Both the position numbers and the translations under genes were made by a program. A stretch of DNA of 20,381 nt from Sphacelaria rigidula (taxonomy: Eukaryota; Phaeophyceae; Sphacelariales): contig CAXNAA020000535.1 of the NCBI GenBank assembly GCA_964200075.2, forward strand, positions 1-20,381, in the 5' to 3' direction. A model generated the notes under the pieces. It worked only from the letters and a program-made list of their open reading frames with translations, searched no databases and had not been told where the DNA came from. Shown here piece after piece: positions 1 through 20,381 of this stretch (position 1 is the first letter of the stretch; the number at the start of each line of letters is the position of its first letter).

Positions 1-417
1 TGAAAGTGTGGAGAAAGTACTGTTTGGGCTCGAACCTCATTTCATGGATGGACCTCATTTTATAGAATCCTCTGTTCAGTCCTGACGCCTTGCGTCGGAC
101 AGCTCATGATCTACCGAAAATAACTATAATAATCGAAGAGGACTCTCGGATCCCTCAACACACGGCGGATGACAGCGGGGTCCGAGAAGCCAAAGCGCCA
201 CCTTTGCGCTACTCTGCGTGCTCGGCGTCCAGCGCGGTAAGTAGCAAATATGAAAAGGGGCAAAGTGAGCTACCAGTAGCTCATGATCCAGATCAGTATA
301 CTAAAAAGAAGGAATTTTTAGGTGGCCCACAAGCTGTCCGAGGTGTGTTGAGTCTTCATGTGTCTTTTACGGCTGGCTGTCCTCGGCATCTACTCTTTGG
401 TGAAAGGTCGATCAGTG
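1..417. other. Left-edge stretch without recognised gene
   Basis: I see no conserved protein block or RNA gene here. A + frame that crosses it (90-809) overlaps the - strand candidate and has no family features. The stretch could hold the 3' UTR or further exons of the - strand candidate. Confidence 0.4.
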
Positions 418-1179
418 TTACCGTGGTGAGGCTGGCACAACATCGCTCCCCGGCATGGATTCCTGCAGTCTCCGCCACAGCAGCAGCTTGCTATGTTCGC
501 GTTCCATCACGTCCGCTGCCATCATGTTCTCTGGGCTCCGCGGCCAGGTTGCTGGCGAACAGTAAGGACCACCCGGTGGGACACGCGATAGTGTGCCCAC
601 TGAGCTCTCCAATTCGTCCACCGTTTTGTCTACCCGTAGTTTCAATCCATGTAGCGTTGCGAGTTCCGCATTGTGCTCTCCTTTTCGGTCTTTACAAGCC
701 CTCCGCAAAAGTGCAGACACTACGGCGGGAGGGTGAACTTGTTGCGAATTGTAAAATCGCAAAGGTGGATCCGCGGCCGTCCCTTCATCGAAGTGCGCCT
801 GTTGCGTAGGCCTGATGTATTGCAAAGCTCCCCTGTCAGCAACTGTTTGGTTGCAATTGACGGAGCTTCCAAGAGCTCTGAGAATTGTCACTACTCGCCT
901 CCTTTGCTCACTAATCTCACTAATCACTGCTTGCTTGTCAATAAAACTTTGTACTTCTGGCCATGGAGGTCGGAAGGAGTCGGCCCCGTGGCGTGGTGCG
1001 CTCTCGAGGTCATGGCTGGTGTATAGGGTTCGGAGGAGGAGCAAGTGGGTTGGTAAAAACCAAGCCGCTTCTTGTTGAAGTTGCTGTTGCCCTTGCTGTT
1101 GCCGCTGCGATTGGCGATGCTGATGACTACTCTCTTGCCGGCGCTGCCTTTTGCGGGACGGTTCGCTGGGCTCCAACAT
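418..1179 (-). CDS. Possible divergent hypothetical protein (253 codons)
   Basis: This is the longest single uninterrupted reading frame in the window, and I do not recognise its product. It begins with a basic, nuclear-localisation-like stretch (RKRQRR, residues 9-14), then a Gln-rich segment at about residues 20-36. The remainder is mixed, with Leu/Glu/Lys-rich, probably helical parts near residues 150-200. It ends at TAA and lies head-to-head with the PFP gene, 277 bp from its ATG. Against it: other frames across 90-1300 are also fairly open, no family motif is visible, and it could be one exon of a longer gene or a chance frame. Transcript or homologue data would settle it. Confidence 0.35.
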   Translation of the reverse strand: MLEPSEPSRKRQRRQESSHQHRQSQRQQQGQQQLQQEAAWFLPTHLLLLRTLYTSHDLESAPRHGADSFRPPWPEVQSFIDKQAVISEISEQRRRVVTILRALGSSVNCNQTVADRGALQYIRPTQQAHFDEGTAADPPLRFYNSQQVHPPAVVSALLRRACKDRKGEHNAELATLHGLKLRVDKTVDELESSVGTLSRVPPGGPYCSPATWPRSPENMMAADVMEREHSKLLLWRRLQESMPGSDVVPASPR

Positions 1180-1456
1180 TGCAGGCGAGACGTTATCTTA
1201 ATCACAAGAGTCAGGAAATGCTGACTACCACTGGAAAGAAAGCCGTCTGCTGGAGACGGCGGATAGATTATGACTACTCGACCCCCCATTTCCCCTACTA
1301 AACGTTTTAGGTGTCATATCCTACCCACAGAACCGGATCGCCAAGCTGCTCCACATAGAACATACAGCATAAAATCCAAGCTTGTTGCTTCTCAGCGCTA
1401 CCCCTGCACGCCACCAACACCCCATCTATCCTACGGTTAGCTAACTCCTTGGAAGG
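1180..1456. promoter_or_regulatory. Divergent spacer and presumed 5' region of the PFP gene
   Basis: It lies between the - strand frame starting at 1179 and the PFP ATG at 1457. Two GAGACG hexamers occur at 1187-1192 and 1253-1258. GAGACG is the core of the WGAGACG element described for Toxoplasma promoters, but neither copy has A or T in front, so this is only suggestive. An in-frame TAA at 1442-1444 and the context AGGATGG support translation starting at 1457. No TATA box stands out. Confidence 0.25.
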
Positions 1457-20122
<18,666 letters not shown>

Positions 20123-20381
20123 GTGCGGTTTTCATACTGCACAGGGCTTGTTGGTCGGCTATGTCACTCAAGTGCGCGGCAGTACTGCTGGTTGCTTTGG
20201 ATTGGGTCTGTTGAGGCACGGGTTATTTGTCGATATTTTGGGGGGGAAGAAAATGCCCAACTGGATTATATGCTTGTCGTTCCGAGTCATCCTACGATAG
20301 GTGGGAGGGGTATTTGGTTGCACGAAAAAAGAGGCTCATGAGTGTGTCAGACATCCTTGCACACTTGCGTTGCGCTTGTAT
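20123..20381 (+). other. Start of intron 23
   Basis: Follows the GTGCGG donor of exon 23. It has no recognisable continuation of the C-terminal half, so the next exon lies outside the window. Confidence 0.7.

Noticed and set aside
90-809. 239-codon + strand frame upstream of PFP
   Set aside because: It overlaps the - strand candidate, has low-complexity Ser/Pro/Arg composition and no conserved block. The short EFLGGPQAV stretch resembles the PFP GFLGG motif only by chance, since the rest does not align.

Overview
The window holds one long, intron-rich nuclear gene that fills almost all of it. It runs on the + strand from an ATG at 1457 past the right edge. I rebuilt 23 exons (2886 nt, 962 codons, 22 complete GT-AG introns) by joining conserved protein blocks at splice sites whose phases agree throughout. 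The protein is a pyrophosphate-dependent 6-phosphofructokinase (PPi-PFK / PFP) with two complete-looking PFK modules in one chain. The N-terminal half (about residues 1-560) resembles the PFP beta subunit and keeps every catalytic motif. The C-terminal half (about 575-962 and beyond the window) resembles the PFP alpha subunit and has lost catalytic residues.

A beta-alpha fusion of this kind is known from apicomplexan PPi-PFKs (the Plasmodium and Toxoplasma type), whereas plants use separate beta and alpha subunits. With roughly 50% GC by eye, short exons (74-199 nt), introns mostly 200-900 nt and repeat-rich long introns, an alveolate host is most likely: a coccidian apicomplexan or a chromerid-like alga. 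The species cannot be fixed from this sequence.

Layout: 1-417 holds nothing convincing. 418-1179 is a 253-codon open frame on the - strand, a possible divergent neighbour with a basic and Gln-rich N-terminus. 1180-1456 is the spacer and presumed 5' region. 1457-12000 (13 exons) and 14616-15036 encode the beta-like half and linker. 14899-20122 encodes the linker and alpha-like half. 20123-20381 is the start of a further intron.

Three introns carry what look like decayed non-autonomous mobile elements. Intron 2 (3546 bp) has a long imperfect inverted repeat centred near 5160. Intron 4 has a clear element of about 549 bp with terminal inverted repeats (6818-7366). Intron 13 (2755 bp) has four copies of a TACGAGCTGGG motif arranged as two inverted pairs, a tRNA-like SINE remnant, and an approximately 80-bp tandem repeat. 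No CRISPR array, rRNA, convincing functional tRNA or prokaryotic operon is present.
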